Shown piece after piece: positions 24,342-32,712 of a stretch of DNA of 64,000 nucleotides. Source of the stretch: Mycolicibacterium aurum (GTDB lineage Bacteria > Actinomycetota > Actinomycetes > Mycobacteriales > Mycobacteriaceae); assembly GCA_900078775.1 (NCBI GenBank), contig LT549889.1, positions 310,001 to 374,000 of the forward strand, in the 5' to 3' direction. The notes under the pieces are model-generated. The model was given only the letters and a program-made list of their open reading frames with translations, did not search any database and was not told the DNA's origin. How positions within the stretch are numbered: position 1 is the stretch's first letter; the number at the start of each line of letters is the position of its first letter. The position numbers and the translations under genes were made by a program.

Positions 24342-26081
24342 GTGACTGACCCGATCTCAGGCAATGGTCAAGCTCAGCTCGGTCCTGCGCAGCGCGCCAC
24401 GGCGTGGGAGCGCCTCGGCAGCGAACAGTTCGACGTCGTGGTCATCGGCGGTGGGGTGGTCGGCGCCGGCGCGGCGCTGGACGCCGCGACCCGCGGACTG
24501 AAGGTCGCGCTGGTGGAGGCCCGCGACTTCGCCTCCGGTACGTCGAGTCGTAGTTCCAAGATGTTCCACGGCGGACTGCGCTATCTGGAGCAGTTGGAGT
24601 TCGGGCTGGTGCGCGAGGCGCTGCACGAGCGTGAACTGTCGCTGACGACGCTGGCGCCGCACCTGGTCAAGCCGCTGCCGTTCCTTTTCCCGCTGACCAA
24701 GCGGGTGTGGGAGCGCCCCTACATCGCCGCCGGCATCTTCCTCTACGACCAGCTCGGCGGCGCAAAATCCGTTCCGGCGCAGAAGCATCTGCTCAAGGCC
24801 GGGGCGCTGCGGCTCGCGCCCGGGCTCAAACGCAGCTCGCTCATCGGCGGCATCCGCTATTACGACACCGTCGTCGACGACGCCCGGCACACCATGACGG
24901 TGGCGCGCACGGCCGCCCATTACGGGGCGGTGGTGCGGACCTCCACCCAGGTGGTGGACCTGCTGCGCGAGGGTGACCGGGTCACCGGGGTGAAGGTCCG
25001 CGATTCGGAGAACGGCGCGGTGACCGAGGTGCGCGGTCATGTCGTGGTCAACGCCACCGGCGTGTGGACCGACGAGATCCAGGCGCTGTCCAAGGAGCGG
25101 GGCCGGTTCCGGGTGCGCGCCTCCAAGGGGGTGCACATCGTGGTGCCGCGCGACCGGGTGGTCAGCGAGGTGGCGATCATCCTGCGCACCGCGAAGTCGG
25201 TGCTGTTCGTGATCCCCTGGGGCACGCACTGGATCATCGGCACCACCGACACCGACTGGAATCTGGACCTCGCGCATCCGGCGGCGACCAAGGCCGATAT
25301 CGACTACATCCTCGGGCAGGTCAACAAGGTGCTGGCCACCCCGCTGACCCACGATGACATCGACGGGGTGTACGCCGGGCTGCGCCCGCTGCTGGCCGGG
25401 GAGAGCGAGTCGACCTCAAAGCTGTCGCGCGAGCATGCCGTCGCAGTGCCCTCGCCGGGGTTGGTCGCGATCGCGGGCGGTAAGTACACCACCTACCGGG
25501 TGATGGGGGAGGACGCCATCGACGCGGCGGCCGAGTTCGTCCCGACCCGGGTGGCGCCCTCGATCACCGAGAAGGTGCCGCTGGTCGGTGCGGACGGGTA
25601 CTTCGCGTTGGTGAACCAGACCGAGCCTGTCGGCGCGCACTACGGCCTGCACCCCTACCGGGTACGCCACCTGCTGGACCGCTACGGCTCGTTGATCGGC
25701 GAGGTGCTGTCCATGGCGGACGGCAAACCCGAACTGCTGGAACCGATCACCGGCGCCCCGGTGTACCTGAAGGTGGAGGCCGTCTACGCGGTGGCCGCCG
25801 AGGGCGCCCTGCATCTGGAGGATGTGCTGGCCCGCCGGATGCGCATCTCGATCGAGTACCCGCACCGCGGTGTCGACTGCGCCCGCGAGGTGGCCGAAAC
25901 GATTGCCCCCGTGCTGGGTTGGAGCGAGGAGGACGTGGAACGCGAGGTGGTGACCTATCTGGCCCGGGTCGAGGCCGAGGTGCTCTCGCAGACCCAACCC
26001 GACGACGAGTCCGCGGATGCGCTGCGGGCGGCAGCACCGGAGGCGCGCGCGGAGATCCTGGAACCGGTCCCGCTGAATTGA
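24342..26081 (+). CDS. glpD2: FAD-dependent glycerol-3-phosphate dehydrogenase
   Basis: A 579-residue membrane-associated enzyme oxidising glycerol-3-phosphate to dihydroxyacetone phosphate and passing electrons to quinone. The FAD fold (FDVVVIGGGVVGAGAALDAA), FASGTSSRSSKMFHGGLRYL and IGTTDTDWNLDLAHPAATKA are family signatures; the C-terminal cap has RMRISIEYPHRGVDCAREVA. Its stop overlaps the putative TTG start of the pseudouridine synthase, as expected for an lpdA-glpD2-Rv3300 gene series. Confidence 0.95.
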   Translation: MTDPISGNGQAQLGPAQRATAWERLGSEQFDVVVIGGGVVGAGAALDAATRGLKVALVEARDFASGTSSRSSKMFHGGLRYLEQLEFGLVREALHERELSLTTLAPHLVKPLPFLFPLTKRVWERPYIAAGIFLYDQLGGAKSVPAQKHLLKAGALRLAPGLKRSSLIGGIRYYDTVVDDARHTMTVARTAAHYGAVVRTSTQVVDLLREGDRVTGVKVRDSENGAVTEVRGHVVVNATGVWTDEIQALSKERGRFRVRASKGVHIVVPRDRVVSEVAIILRTAKSVLFVIPWGTHWIIGTTDTDWNLDLAHPAATKADIDYILGQVNKVLATPLTHDDIDGVYAGLRPLLAGESESTSKLSREHAVAVPSPGLVAIAGGKYTTYRVMGEDAIDAAAEFVPTRVAPSITEKVPLVGADGYFALVNQTEPVGAHYGLHPYRVRHLLDRYGSLIGEVLSMADGKPELLEPITGAPVYLKVEAVYAVAAEGALHLEDVLARRMRISIEYPHRGVDCAREVAETIAPVLGWSEEDVEREVVTYLARVEAEVLSQTQPDDESADALRAAAPEARAEILEPVPLN

Positions 26082-26947
26082 GACGACCCAGGCGCGCGCC
26101 GCTGCCGGACCGTGACGGTATCGGCCCGGCGCGAGTGCGGTTGCGCGGCGGCGCGGTGCTCGTCGAGTTGGCCGATCGTTTCGGGCCGGCGGCTGCGGAG
26201 AAGGTGCTCAGTGGGGAGGTGGTCACCGCCGACGGCTCGGCTGTCACGGCTTCGACTGTGCTGCAGCCGAATTCGTATGTATACCTGTATCGTGACCTAC
26301 CCGACGAGGTGCCGGTACCGTTCGAGGTGCCGGTCCTGTTCCGGGACGAGGACATCGTCGTCGCCGACAAACCCCACTTCCTGGCCACCATGCCGCGCGG
26401 TGGTCACGTCGCGCAGACCGCCCTGGTGCGCCTGCGTCGCGAACTGGATCTGCCGGAACTGAGCCCGGCGCACCGGCTGGACCGGCTGACCGCCGGGGTA
26501 CTGCTGTTCACCACCCGGCGCGAGGTGCGGGGCGCCTACCAGACGATGTTCGCCGGCGGCCGGGTGCAGAAGACCTACCTGGCCCGCGCCAGCGGAACAC
26601 CCACCGTCGAGCTGCCCACCGTGTTGCGCAGCCGGATCATCAAGGAACGCAGCCGATTACAGGCCTTCGAAGAGCCGGGCGAGCCGAACGCCGAGACCCT
26701 GGTCGAGCCGCTCGGGCAGGGCCGCTACCGGTTGACCCCACGCACCGGCCGGACCCATCAGTTACGGGTGCACATGTGCTCGATCGGGGTGCCGATCGAG
26801 CACGACCCGCTGTACCCGGAAGTGCTGGAGGTGCCCGCCGACGACTTCGGCCGTCCGCTGCAACTGCTGGCCCACACGCTGGAGTTCGACGATCCGATCA
26901 CCGGCAGGCCCCGTCGGTTCGTGTCCGGGCGCACCCTGTCGGGGTGA
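26078..26947 (+). CDS. RluA-family pseudouridine synthase (Rv3300-like)
   Basis: A 289-residue pseudouridylate synthase isomerising uridines in RNA. The catalytic Asp is in AHRLDRLTAGVLLFTTR; VQKTYLARASG and RLTPRTGRTHQLRVHMCSIG are the other family motifs. The start is taken as TTG 26078 (TTGA overlap with glpD2), which yields MRRPRRAPLPDRDGIGPARV, similar to mycobacterial relatives; an alternative is a downstream GTG. The usual N-terminal S4 domain is short or degenerate. The RNA target is unknown. Confidence 0.88.
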   Translation: MRRPRRAPLPDRDGIGPARVRLRGGAVLVELADRFGPAAAEKVLSGEVVTADGSAVTASTVLQPNSYVYLYRDLPDEVPVPFEVPVLFRDEDIVVADKPHFLATMPRGGHVAQTALVRLRRELDLPELSPAHRLDRLTAGVLLFTTRREVRGAYQTMFAGGRVQKTYLARASGTPTVELPTVLRSRIIKERSRLQAFEEPGEPNAETLVEPLGQGRYRLTPRTGRTHQLRVHMCSIGVPIEHDPLYPEVLEVPADDFGRPLQLLAHTLEFDDPITGRPRRFVSGRTLSG

Positions 26948-26950
26948 GGG

Positions 26951-27718
26951 TCAGTTCCCGATCAGCGTGAACTGCGCGATATCGCCGTACTGAACCAGCG
27001 TGTGCGTCTTGGACAGTGGGTTCTGCTCGAAGACGTATTCGACGTAGAGCTTCTTGATCTTGCCGGCCAGGTCGACCGGGATGTGGTTGATCACCGCGGC
27101 TTCGAGGCCTTCGATGTCGATCTTGAGAATGTCGATGTGACCGTGCTTTTCCGCGATGTCGCGCAGGACCTGCTGCGAATCCACGCTTTTCACGGTCAGT
27201 GTGTTGCCGAACGCGGCGTCGACGCCGCCGTAGCGACCGGTCTCCTCCCAGCCGAACTCGACCTCGCCCGCCGAGGTGCTGACGGCGACCTCCTGCAGGC
27301 TGTACCGGCCCTCGAACGGACGCAGGTTGTCGTGCAACCGGGAGATGTTGCGGGGCAGCGGCTCGAACAGGTAGATGAAGGCGTCGGGATTGCGGGTCAG
27401 GAAGTAGGTCGCCGAGATGCCGATGTTGGACCCGAAGTCGACGATCACCCGGTCGTCGGGCCCGGCCTGGTAGTCAGCTCGGCAGAAGATCTCGTTGACC
27501 GTCAGCAGGTCGTGTGCGGTGTACAGCTGCACGGACGCCCAGCCCAGCGGGGTGCGCAGGCGGACAGCGGTGGGGTAGTCGCCCTTGCCGGTCAGGTAGC
27601 GCCGGAAGATGTCGACCGGGTGCTCGTAGACCTTCACCATGTTGCGCGCGGCAACATAATGGCGGCGTTGCAGCAGCGAACCGGCAATCGTGCCGATACT
27701 GCGGCCAGCTACCTGCAT
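26951..27718 (-). CDS. FkbM-family SAM-dependent methyltransferase
   Basis: A 255-residue methyltransferase. The SAM-binding motif VIVDFGSNIGISATYFL, followed by FIYLFEPLPRNISRL and HIDILKIDIEGLEAAVINHI, is characteristic of the FkbM family that O-methylates sugars and natural products. ATG 27718 is chosen over a longer frame because GGAGGTG lies directly upstream. It stands alone, convergent with the pseudouridine synthase (stops 3 bp apart) and divergent from an SDR. In mycobacteria such enzymes often modify glycolipid sugars; substrate here unknown. Confidence 0.85.
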   Translation of the reverse strand: MQVAGRSIGTIAGSLLQRRHYVAARNMVKVYEHPVDIFRRYLTGKGDYPTAVRLRTPLGWASVQLYTAHDLLTVNEIFCRADYQAGPDDRVIVDFGSNIGISATYFLTRNPDAFIYLFEPLPRNISRLHDNLRPFEGRYSLQEVAVSTSAGEVEFGWEETGRYGGVDAAFGNTLTVKSVDSQQVLRDIAEKHGHIDILKIDIEGLEAAVINHIPVDLAGKIKKLYVEYVFEQNPLSKTHTLVQYGDIAQFTLIGN

Positions 27719-27865
27719 TGCACCTCCATTGTGGGAATTCCCCGGCGGCAAGTATGCCGGATTTGAGTACGAGGATGTCCACAAGGGCCGATTTATTGTC
27801 GACCGGAATGATTCGGGCGGTGATCGGGGCCGGGTTTGTCCGCGGATTCGGCCGCCTCATCTGGT

Positions 27866-27871
27866 CTACTG
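27866..27871 (+). promoter_or_regulatory. Candidate -10 for leaderless SDR mRNA
   Basis: TCTACT is 6 nt upstream of the GTG at 27878. It deviates from TANNNT at its first bases but shares the spacing seen at other likely leaderless starts here. Confidence 0.2.
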
Positions 27872-27877
27872 ACCGGC

Positions 27878-28648
27878 GTGGATCGCACCGGGTTTGACCG
27901 ACTGTTCGATATGACCGATCGCACCGTGATCGTGACCGGCGGGACGCGGGGCATCGGGCTCGCGCTGGCCGAGGGGTTCGTGCTGGCGGGCGCGCGGGTG
28001 GTGGCGGCCAGCCGCAAGCCCGACGCCTGCGCCGCGGCCGCCGACCATCTGCGGGCGCTGGGCGGGCAGGCGATCGGGGTCCCGACACACACGGGGGACC
28101 CCGACGATCTGGGCGCGCTGGTGGCCGCCACGGTCGAGGAGTTCGGTGGCATCGACGTGGTGGTCAACAACGCCGCCAATGCACTGGCCCAGCCACTCGG
28201 TCAGATGACCCCGGAGGCGTGGACGAAGTCCTACGCGGTGAACGTGCAGGGCCCGGTGTTCCTGGTCCAGCACGCGCTGCCCTATCTCAAGCAGAGTTCG
28301 TCGGCGGCCGTGCTGAACATGGTGTCGGTCGGTGCCTTCAACTTCGCGCCGTCGTTGTCCATCTACGCCTCCGGCAAGGCGGCGTTGATGTCGGTGACGC
28401 GGTCCATGGCGGCCGAACTCGCCTCGTCCGGGGTGCGGGTCAATGCGATCGCCCCGGGGCCGGTGGACACCGACATGATGCGCAACAACCCGCAGGAGGC
28501 CATCGACGCGATGACCGCCGGCACGCTGATGAAGCGGCTCGCATCGCCCGACGAGATGGTGGGCGCGGCGCTGCTGTTGTGCTCGGGGGCGGGCAGTTAC
28601 ATGACCGGCCAGGTCGTCATCGTCGACGGCGGCGGTACTCCCCGCTAG
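27878..28648 (+). CDS. Short-chain dehydrogenase/reductase
   Basis: A 256-residue classical SDR with cofactor motif VIVTGGTRGIGLALAEGF, NNAAN, and catalytic Ser-Tyr-Lys in MVSVGAFNF...SIYASGKAALM. The C-terminal GQVVIVDGGG is typical of FabG-like enzymes. GTG 27878 is used; an ATG at 27911 is the shorter alternative and would begin just before the cofactor motif. The 3' end overlaps by 4 bp the convergent enoyl-CoA hydratase gene, suggesting lipid or CoA-ester metabolism. Substrate unknown. Confidence 0.85.
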   Translation: MDRTGFDRLFDMTDRTVIVTGGTRGIGLALAEGFVLAGARVVAASRKPDACAAAADHLRALGGQAIGVPTHTGDPDDLGALVAATVEEFGGIDVVVNNAANALAQPLGQMTPEAWTKSYAVNVQGPVFLVQHALPYLKQSSSAAVLNMVSVGAFNFAPSLSIYASGKAALMSVTRSMAAELASSGVRVNAIAPGPVDTDMMRNNPQEAIDAMTAGTLMKRLASPDEMVGAALLLCSGAGSYMTGQVVIVDGGGTPR

Positions 28649-29448
28649 TCCTTCTTGCGCTGCGCGAAAGCTTGCGCGAAGGCCCGCATTTCACCGCTGC
28701 TGCCGGCCAGGATCTGACTGCGGTTCTCCACGTGCAGGGCGTTCTCCAGGCTGCCGGCGTCGAGGTTGGCCCACAGCACCTGCTTGGTGGATTCCAGGCC
28801 GAACTTGCCGTAGCCGCAGAGGGTGTCGGCGATCTCGAGGGCAGTCTGGAGGGTGGCGCCGTCCTCGGCGATCCGCGAGATCATGCCCAGCCGCAACGCC
28901 TCGTCGGCCTCGACGGTGCGGGCCGTGAGGATCAGGTCGAACGCGGGGCCGGACCCGATGATGCGCGGCAGCGTGTAGCTGACGCCGATATCGCAGCCGC
29001 CGATGCCGAGCTTGATGAACTGCGTGCAGAACCGCGCCGACCGGGCGGCGATGCGGATGTCGCTGGCCATGGCGAGTGCGAAGCCACCGCCGTACGCCGC
29101 GCCGTTGACCGCAGCGATGACCGGCTGGCGCAGCCGGTGCAGTTTCACGGTCAGTTCGGCGATGCGTTCCTGGTAGCGCATGCCTGCGCGGGGAGCGTCC
29201 AGGCCCGCGGACACCGCCGGCTTGTCCGGGTCGGTGAGGTCCAGGCCCGCACAAAAGCCGCGACCGGCTCCGGTGAGGACCACCACCCGGCAGTCGTTGT
29301 CGGCCTTGACGGCGTCGAGCGTGGAGTGCAGATCCTCGACCAATTCGGCGGAGAGCGCGTTGAGCTTGTCGGGCCGGTTGAGGGTGATGACGGTGATCTC
29401 GGGCCGGGGGCGGGTCAGCTCCAGATGTGACGGCTCCATATCAGGCAT
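28645..29448 (-). CDS. Enoyl-CoA hydratase/isomerase family protein
   Basis: A 267-residue crotonase-fold protein. CoA/oxyanion-hole motifs are LTGAGRGFCAGLDLTD and AAVNGAAYGGGFALAMASDI; KLGIGGCDIGVSYTLPRIIG replaces the usual catalytic Glu positions (E at the second site appears as D/G), so it may be an isomerase or a non-classical hydratase. It is encoded downstream of a FabR/DesT-like regulator on the same strand with a 9-bp gap, so the two are likely co-transcribed. Confidence 0.85.
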   Translation of the reverse strand: MPDMEPSHLELTRPRPEITVITLNRPDKLNALSAELVEDLHSTLDAVKADNDCRVVVLTGAGRGFCAGLDLTDPDKPAVSAGLDAPRAGMRYQERIAELTVKLHRLRQPVIAAVNGAAYGGGFALAMASDIRIAARSARFCTQFIKLGIGGCDIGVSYTLPRIIGSGPAFDLILTARTVEADEALRLGMISRIAEDGATLQTALEIADTLCGYGKFGLESTKQVLWANLDAGSLENALHVENRSQILAGSSGEMRAFAQAFAQRKKD

Positions 29449-29457
29449 GGCGACACC

Positions 29458-30132
29458 CTATGCGGTATCGCTGCGCCAGCCACGGACTCCGATGGTGATC
29501 ATCGACATTTGTTTGATCGCGGTCCGCTTGATCGCGTCCAGGGCGGCCGCGTCGGTGGCATCCTCGGCAAGTTCGGCGATCGAGATCATCGCGTTGACGA
29601 ACAGACTGGCCAGGATGTTGAGGTCTTCGCTGCTCCAGTTCTGCAGCCCGGGAAACCGGGCCAGGTCGATCGCCAGTTCCGATGTGATCAACCGGATTTC
29701 GGTGCGGATGGCGTAGCGCAGCACGGTCGCGCCGCTGGATCGTTCTCGGGTGATGAAGCGCCAGTGTTCGCGGCGTTCGCTGATGCTGGCGATCAGGATC
29801 TCGGCGGAGGAGTCGATGACGTGGTTGGGGTCGAGCTTGCCTGCGCGGGCGCCGCGCAGCATGTCGCGCAGCGACCGGAACGATTCGTCGATCAGCACCA
29901 GGCCGAGTGCTTCCATCGACTCGAAGTGCCGGTAGAAGGCGGCGGGGACGATGCCCGCCTCGCGGGTGACCTCGCGCAGGCTCAGGCTGGTGAAGTTGTC
30001 CTGCTCCAGCAGGTGCAGTGCGGCCGCCACGATGGCGCGGCGGGTGACCTCCTTGCGTTCCTCGCGCGACAGGGTGTCGCGGTCGTGGCGCTTGCTGCGG
30101 GATGCGCGGGGGCTGGAGGACCGACTGGACAC
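29458..30132 (-). CDS. FabR/DesT-like TetR-family regulator of fatty-acid desaturation
   Basis: A 224-residue TetR-family protein. The HTH (SLSLREVTREAGIVPAAFYR, HFESMEALGLVLIDES) and later HWRFITRERSSG are strikingly like E. coli FabR and Pseudomonas DesT, which sense acyl-CoA/ACP saturation and control unsaturated fatty acid genes. It is divergent from a ferredoxin reductase-desaturase operon, exactly the DesT layout, and a strong palindrome lies between them. GTG 30132 is selected; the basic N-terminal tail (SPRASRSKRHDRDTLSREER) precedes the HTH. Target assignment is inference from family plus context. Confidence 0.88.
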   Translation of the reverse strand: MSSRSSSPRASRSKRHDRDTLSREERKEVTRRAIVAAALHLLEQDNFTSLSLREVTREAGIVPAAFYRHFESMEALGLVLIDESFRSLRDMLRGARAGKLDPNHVIDSSAEILIASISERREHWRFITRERSSGATVLRYAIRTEIRLITSELAIDLARFPGLQNWSSEDLNILASLFVNAMISIAELAEDATDAAALDAIKRTAIKQMSMITIGVRGWRSDTA

Positions 30133-30247
30133 GGCATGCAGTTTACGACTGTTCACCCACGGCGTGGCCGGCGCGCCACCGAGCAGCCGGGCCGGTCGAT
30201 CGGATCGTTCGGCATGGAGCACCCCGGATCGAGTCTCGGGGGTTTAA

Positions 30248-30269
30248 GCGTTCCCACGATCGGGAACGC
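30248..30269. promoter_or_regulatory. Probable operator of the FabR/DesT-like regulator
   Basis: GCGTTCCC-ACGATC-GGGAACGC: perfect 8-bp arms around 6 bp. A second inverted repeat ACTGTT-N13-AACAGT follows directly at 30270-30294. Both lie between the divergent regulator and the reductase-desaturase operon. Confidence 0.65.
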
Positions 30270-30370
30270 ACTGTTACGCATTCGGGCGAACAGTCGTTCA
30301 CGGTGTGAGCCCCAACACAAGCTGGTCAGATTGGTTGACGGAACCGGCGGTACTGTCTGATGGTGTACAT

Positions 30371-31426
30371 ATGTTCACCGAAACATTGACGCGGCGGGTC
30401 GCCCGGTCCTCGCTGCTGAATCTGCTCACCGGGCCACACGGCGTCGACCGGTATACCGAAATCGTCGACCGGACCTGGACGCAGGGACAGGCACGCGCCC
30501 GCATCGTGGCGGTGCGGCGCCAGACGCCGCGCAGCGTCACGATGACGCTGCGGCCCAACCGCGCCTTCACCGGCTTCCGCGCCGGCCAACACATCAACCT
30601 CAGCGTCGAGATCGACGGACGCCGCCGCACCCGCTGCTACTCCCCGGCCAACGCCGAGGGAAGCGAGCAGCTGGAGATCACCGTCGGCCGTCACGACGGC
30701 GGTCTGGTCTCGACCTACCTGTGTGACAACGCACGTCCCGGCATGGTCCTCGGGCTGGATTCCGTCGGCGGTGACTTCGTCCTGCCGGTGCCACGGCCGC
30801 GGCGCATCCTGTTCGTCTCCGCCGGCAGCGGCATCACCCCGGTGCTGTCCATGCTCCGGACTTTGCGTGCGGAGGGCTTCGGCGGAGATCTCGCCTTCAT
30901 CCACTACGCGCGATCGGCCGAGGACGCCTGCTACCGCGCCGAACTCAGCCGGATGCCCGGTGTGCGGGTGTTGCACGGCTACACCCGGGACACGGCGGGT
31001 GCTGATCTGGACGGGCACTTCGCCGCCCACCACCTGTCCGCGGCGCTGGTCGAGCCGGACGCGGTCTTCGTGTGTGGCCCGCCCGCGCTCGTCGACGCCG
31101 TCCGCGAGGTTCGCCCCGACGCCCGGTCCGAGAGCTTCGTCCCGCCGGTGTTCACCGTGGACGGTGCGGCCACCGACGGCACCGTGACGTTCAGCGCCAG
31201 CGGCGTCGAGGTCACCGACAGCGGCCAGACGCTGCTCGAACAGGCCGAGGCCGCCGGCTTGAAACCCGAAAGCGGGTGCCGGATGGGCATCTGCTTCAGC
31301 TGCACCCGACCCAAAACCCGTGGCACTGTGCGCAATCTGCTCAATGGTGCGGTGTCCGACGGCGACTGTGAAGACATCCGGATCTGTGTCACCGCCCCCG
31401 TGGGCGATGTCGAGATCGACCTCTAG
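30371..31426 (+). CDS. Ferredoxin reductase with C-terminal 2Fe-2S domain, electron donor to desaturase (Rv3230c-like)
   Basis: A 351-residue flavo-iron-sulfur protein delivering electrons from NAD(P)H to the adjacent desaturase. FAD domain RTRCYSPANAEGSEQLEIT, NAD domain LFVSAGSGITPVLSMLRTL and VFVCGPPALVDAVRE, and a C-terminal plant-type 2Fe-2S site CRMGICFSCTRPK plus a further Cys at IRICV are seen. ATG 30371 is chosen because MFTETLTRRVARSSLLNLLT aligns with Rv3230c-type N-termini; a GTG at 30305 would add 22 residues. The desaturase begins 27 bp downstream with AAAGGACG as ribosome site. Confidence 0.9.
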   Translation: MFTETLTRRVARSSLLNLLTGPHGVDRYTEIVDRTWTQGQARARIVAVRRQTPRSVTMTLRPNRAFTGFRAGQHINLSVEIDGRRRTRCYSPANAEGSEQLEITVGRHDGGLVSTYLCDNARPGMVLGLDSVGGDFVLPVPRPRRILFVSAGSGITPVLSMLRTLRAEGFGGDLAFIHYARSAEDACYRAELSRMPGVRVLHGYTRDTAGADLDGHFAAHHLSAALVEPDAVFVCGPPALVDAVREVRPDARSESFVPPVFTVDGAATDGTVTFSASGVEVTDSGQTLLEQAEAAGLKPESGCRMGICFSCTRPKTRGTVRNLLNGAVSDGDCEDIRICVTAPVGDVEIDL

Positions 31427-31453
31427 ACACCTGAGATACGAAAGGACGACGTC

Positions 31454-32614
31454 ATGACCACTTTGGATTCACGGCTCGCAACATTCGGTAGCTCAACTCC
31501 TGCCGCCCCAACCCGGAGCTCCGCCAGGTACGCACTCACCCCCGAGCAGTCCGATGCCTTCGGCGCCGAGCTCGACGCGATCCGCGACCGCGTGCTGGCG
31601 GACCTCGGCGAACGCGACGCGAACTACATCCGCCAGATCATCAAGTGGCAGCGCGGCCTCGAGGTCGGTGGCCGTGCCCTGCTGTTCCTGCCCCCGGCCT
31701 GGCCGGTCGGCACCGTGATGCTGGGGTTGTCGAAGATCCTCGACAACATGGAGATCGGCCACAACGTCATGCACGGCCAGTACGACTGGATGGGCGATCC
31801 GGCGTTGCGGGGCAATAACTTCGAATGGGATTCGGCCTGCCCGTCGAACCAGTGGCGGCACTCGCACAACTACATGCACCACACCTACACCAACATCGTC
31901 GATCTCGACCGGGACATCGGTTACGGCATCCTGCGGATGAGCGAAGACCAGAAGTGGCACCCGTACTACCTGGGTAACCCGGTGTACGCGTTCCTGCTGA
32001 TGGTGTTCTTCCAATACGGCGTCGCCCTGCACGAACTGGAAACCGAGCGGATCCGCTCCGGCGAGATCAAGGTGAGCGACAAGTTGGACATGCTCACCGA
32101 GATGTGGGCCAAGGTCAGAAAGCAGACCATCAAGGACTACGTGGCCTTCCCGCTGCTGGCCGGGCCGTTCGCGCCATTCGTGTTCGCGGGCAACATGACC
32201 GCCAACCTGATGCGCAACGTGTGGTCCTACACCATCATCTTCTGCGGGCACTTCCCCGAGGGCACCCACGAGTTCACCGTGGAGGAGACCAAGGCCGAGA
32301 CCCGCGGCCAGTGGTATTACCGGCAGTTGCTGGGCTCGGCAAACCTGACCGGACTGTTTCCCCGTCGCTCCGCTCGCCCCGGATCGGCAAAGCTCTTCCA
32401 CATCCTCAGCGGCAACCTGTCGTTCCAGATCGAGCACCACCTGTTCCCGGACCTCCCGGCGCACCGGTACGCCGAGATCTCCGGTGAGGTCAAACAGATC
32501 TGCCGGCGTTACGGGCTGCCGTACAACAGCGGACCGCTGCCCACGCAGTTCTACTCGGTGGTCAAGAAGATCTGCCGACTGGCGCTGCCGAACCGTAAGC
32601 CCGCCGCCGGATGA
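31454..32614 (+). CDS. desA3: Fatty-acyl-CoA Delta-9 desaturase (DesA3-like)
   Basis: A 386-residue membrane di-iron desaturase introducing a double bond in stearoyl-CoA-type substrates. The three histidine boxes are HNVMH in MEIGHNVMHGQYDW, HSHNYMHH and QIEHHLFPDLP. Hydrophobic stretches lie at about residues 75-100, 175-200 and 230-255. It is co-transcribed with the ferredoxin reductase and probably repressed by the divergent FabR/DesT-like protein. An odd segment LFPRRSARPG (residues about 302-311), encoded by a GC-rich dispersed repeat, sits just before GSAKLFHILSGNLS and the third His box. Confidence 0.92.
   Translation: MTTLDSRLATFGSSTPAAPTRSSARYALTPEQSDAFGAELDAIRDRVLADLGERDANYIRQIIKWQRGLEVGGRALLFLPPAWPVGTVMLGLSKILDNMEIGHNVMHGQYDWMGDPALRGNNFEWDSACPSNQWRHSHNYMHHTYTNIVDLDRDIGYGILRMSEDQKWHPYYLGNPVYAFLLMVFFQYGVALHELETERIRSGEIKVSDKLDMLTEMWAKVRKQTIKDYVAFPLLAGPFAPFVFAGNMTANLMRNVWSYTIIFCGHFPEGTHEFTVEETKAETRGQWYYRQLLGSANLTGLFPRRSARPGSAKLFHILSGNLSFQIEHHLFPDLPAHRYAEISGEVKQICRRYGLPYNSGPLPTQFYSVVKKICRLALPNRKPAAG
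32357..32380 (+). repeat. Short dispersed GC-rich repeat, copy B (inside desaturase gene)
   Basis: TTTCCCCGTCGCTCCGCTCG plus CCCC, nearly identical to copies A and C, lies in frame in the desaturase gene and encodes FPRRSARP. It appears to be an in-frame insertion relative to the family. Confidence 0.6.
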
Positions 32615-32632
32615 GGTAGCTCGAAGTCACAT

Positions 32633-32700
32633 CGCAATGTCACCCTGCGAGCGTTGTCGCGCCATGGTTTTCATGGCCTCGCTCACAGGGTGACATTGCG
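32633..32700. terminator. Bidirectional terminator between desaturase and giant repeat gene
   Basis: Arms 32633-32653 and 32680-32700 pair at 20 of 21 positions (core CGCAATGTCACCCTG / CAGGGTGACATTGCG). A nested stem GCCATG-GTTTT-CATGGC occupies the loop. It separates two convergent genes with stops at 32614 and 32713. Confidence 0.75.
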
Positions 32701-32712
32701 TTTCCCGCCGTC

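Noticed and set aside
27719..27784. Longer start at 27784 for the FkbM methyltransferase
   Set aside because: ATG 27718 has GGAGGTG immediately upstream; the extension is low-complexity and AT-rich, consistent with promoter DNA.
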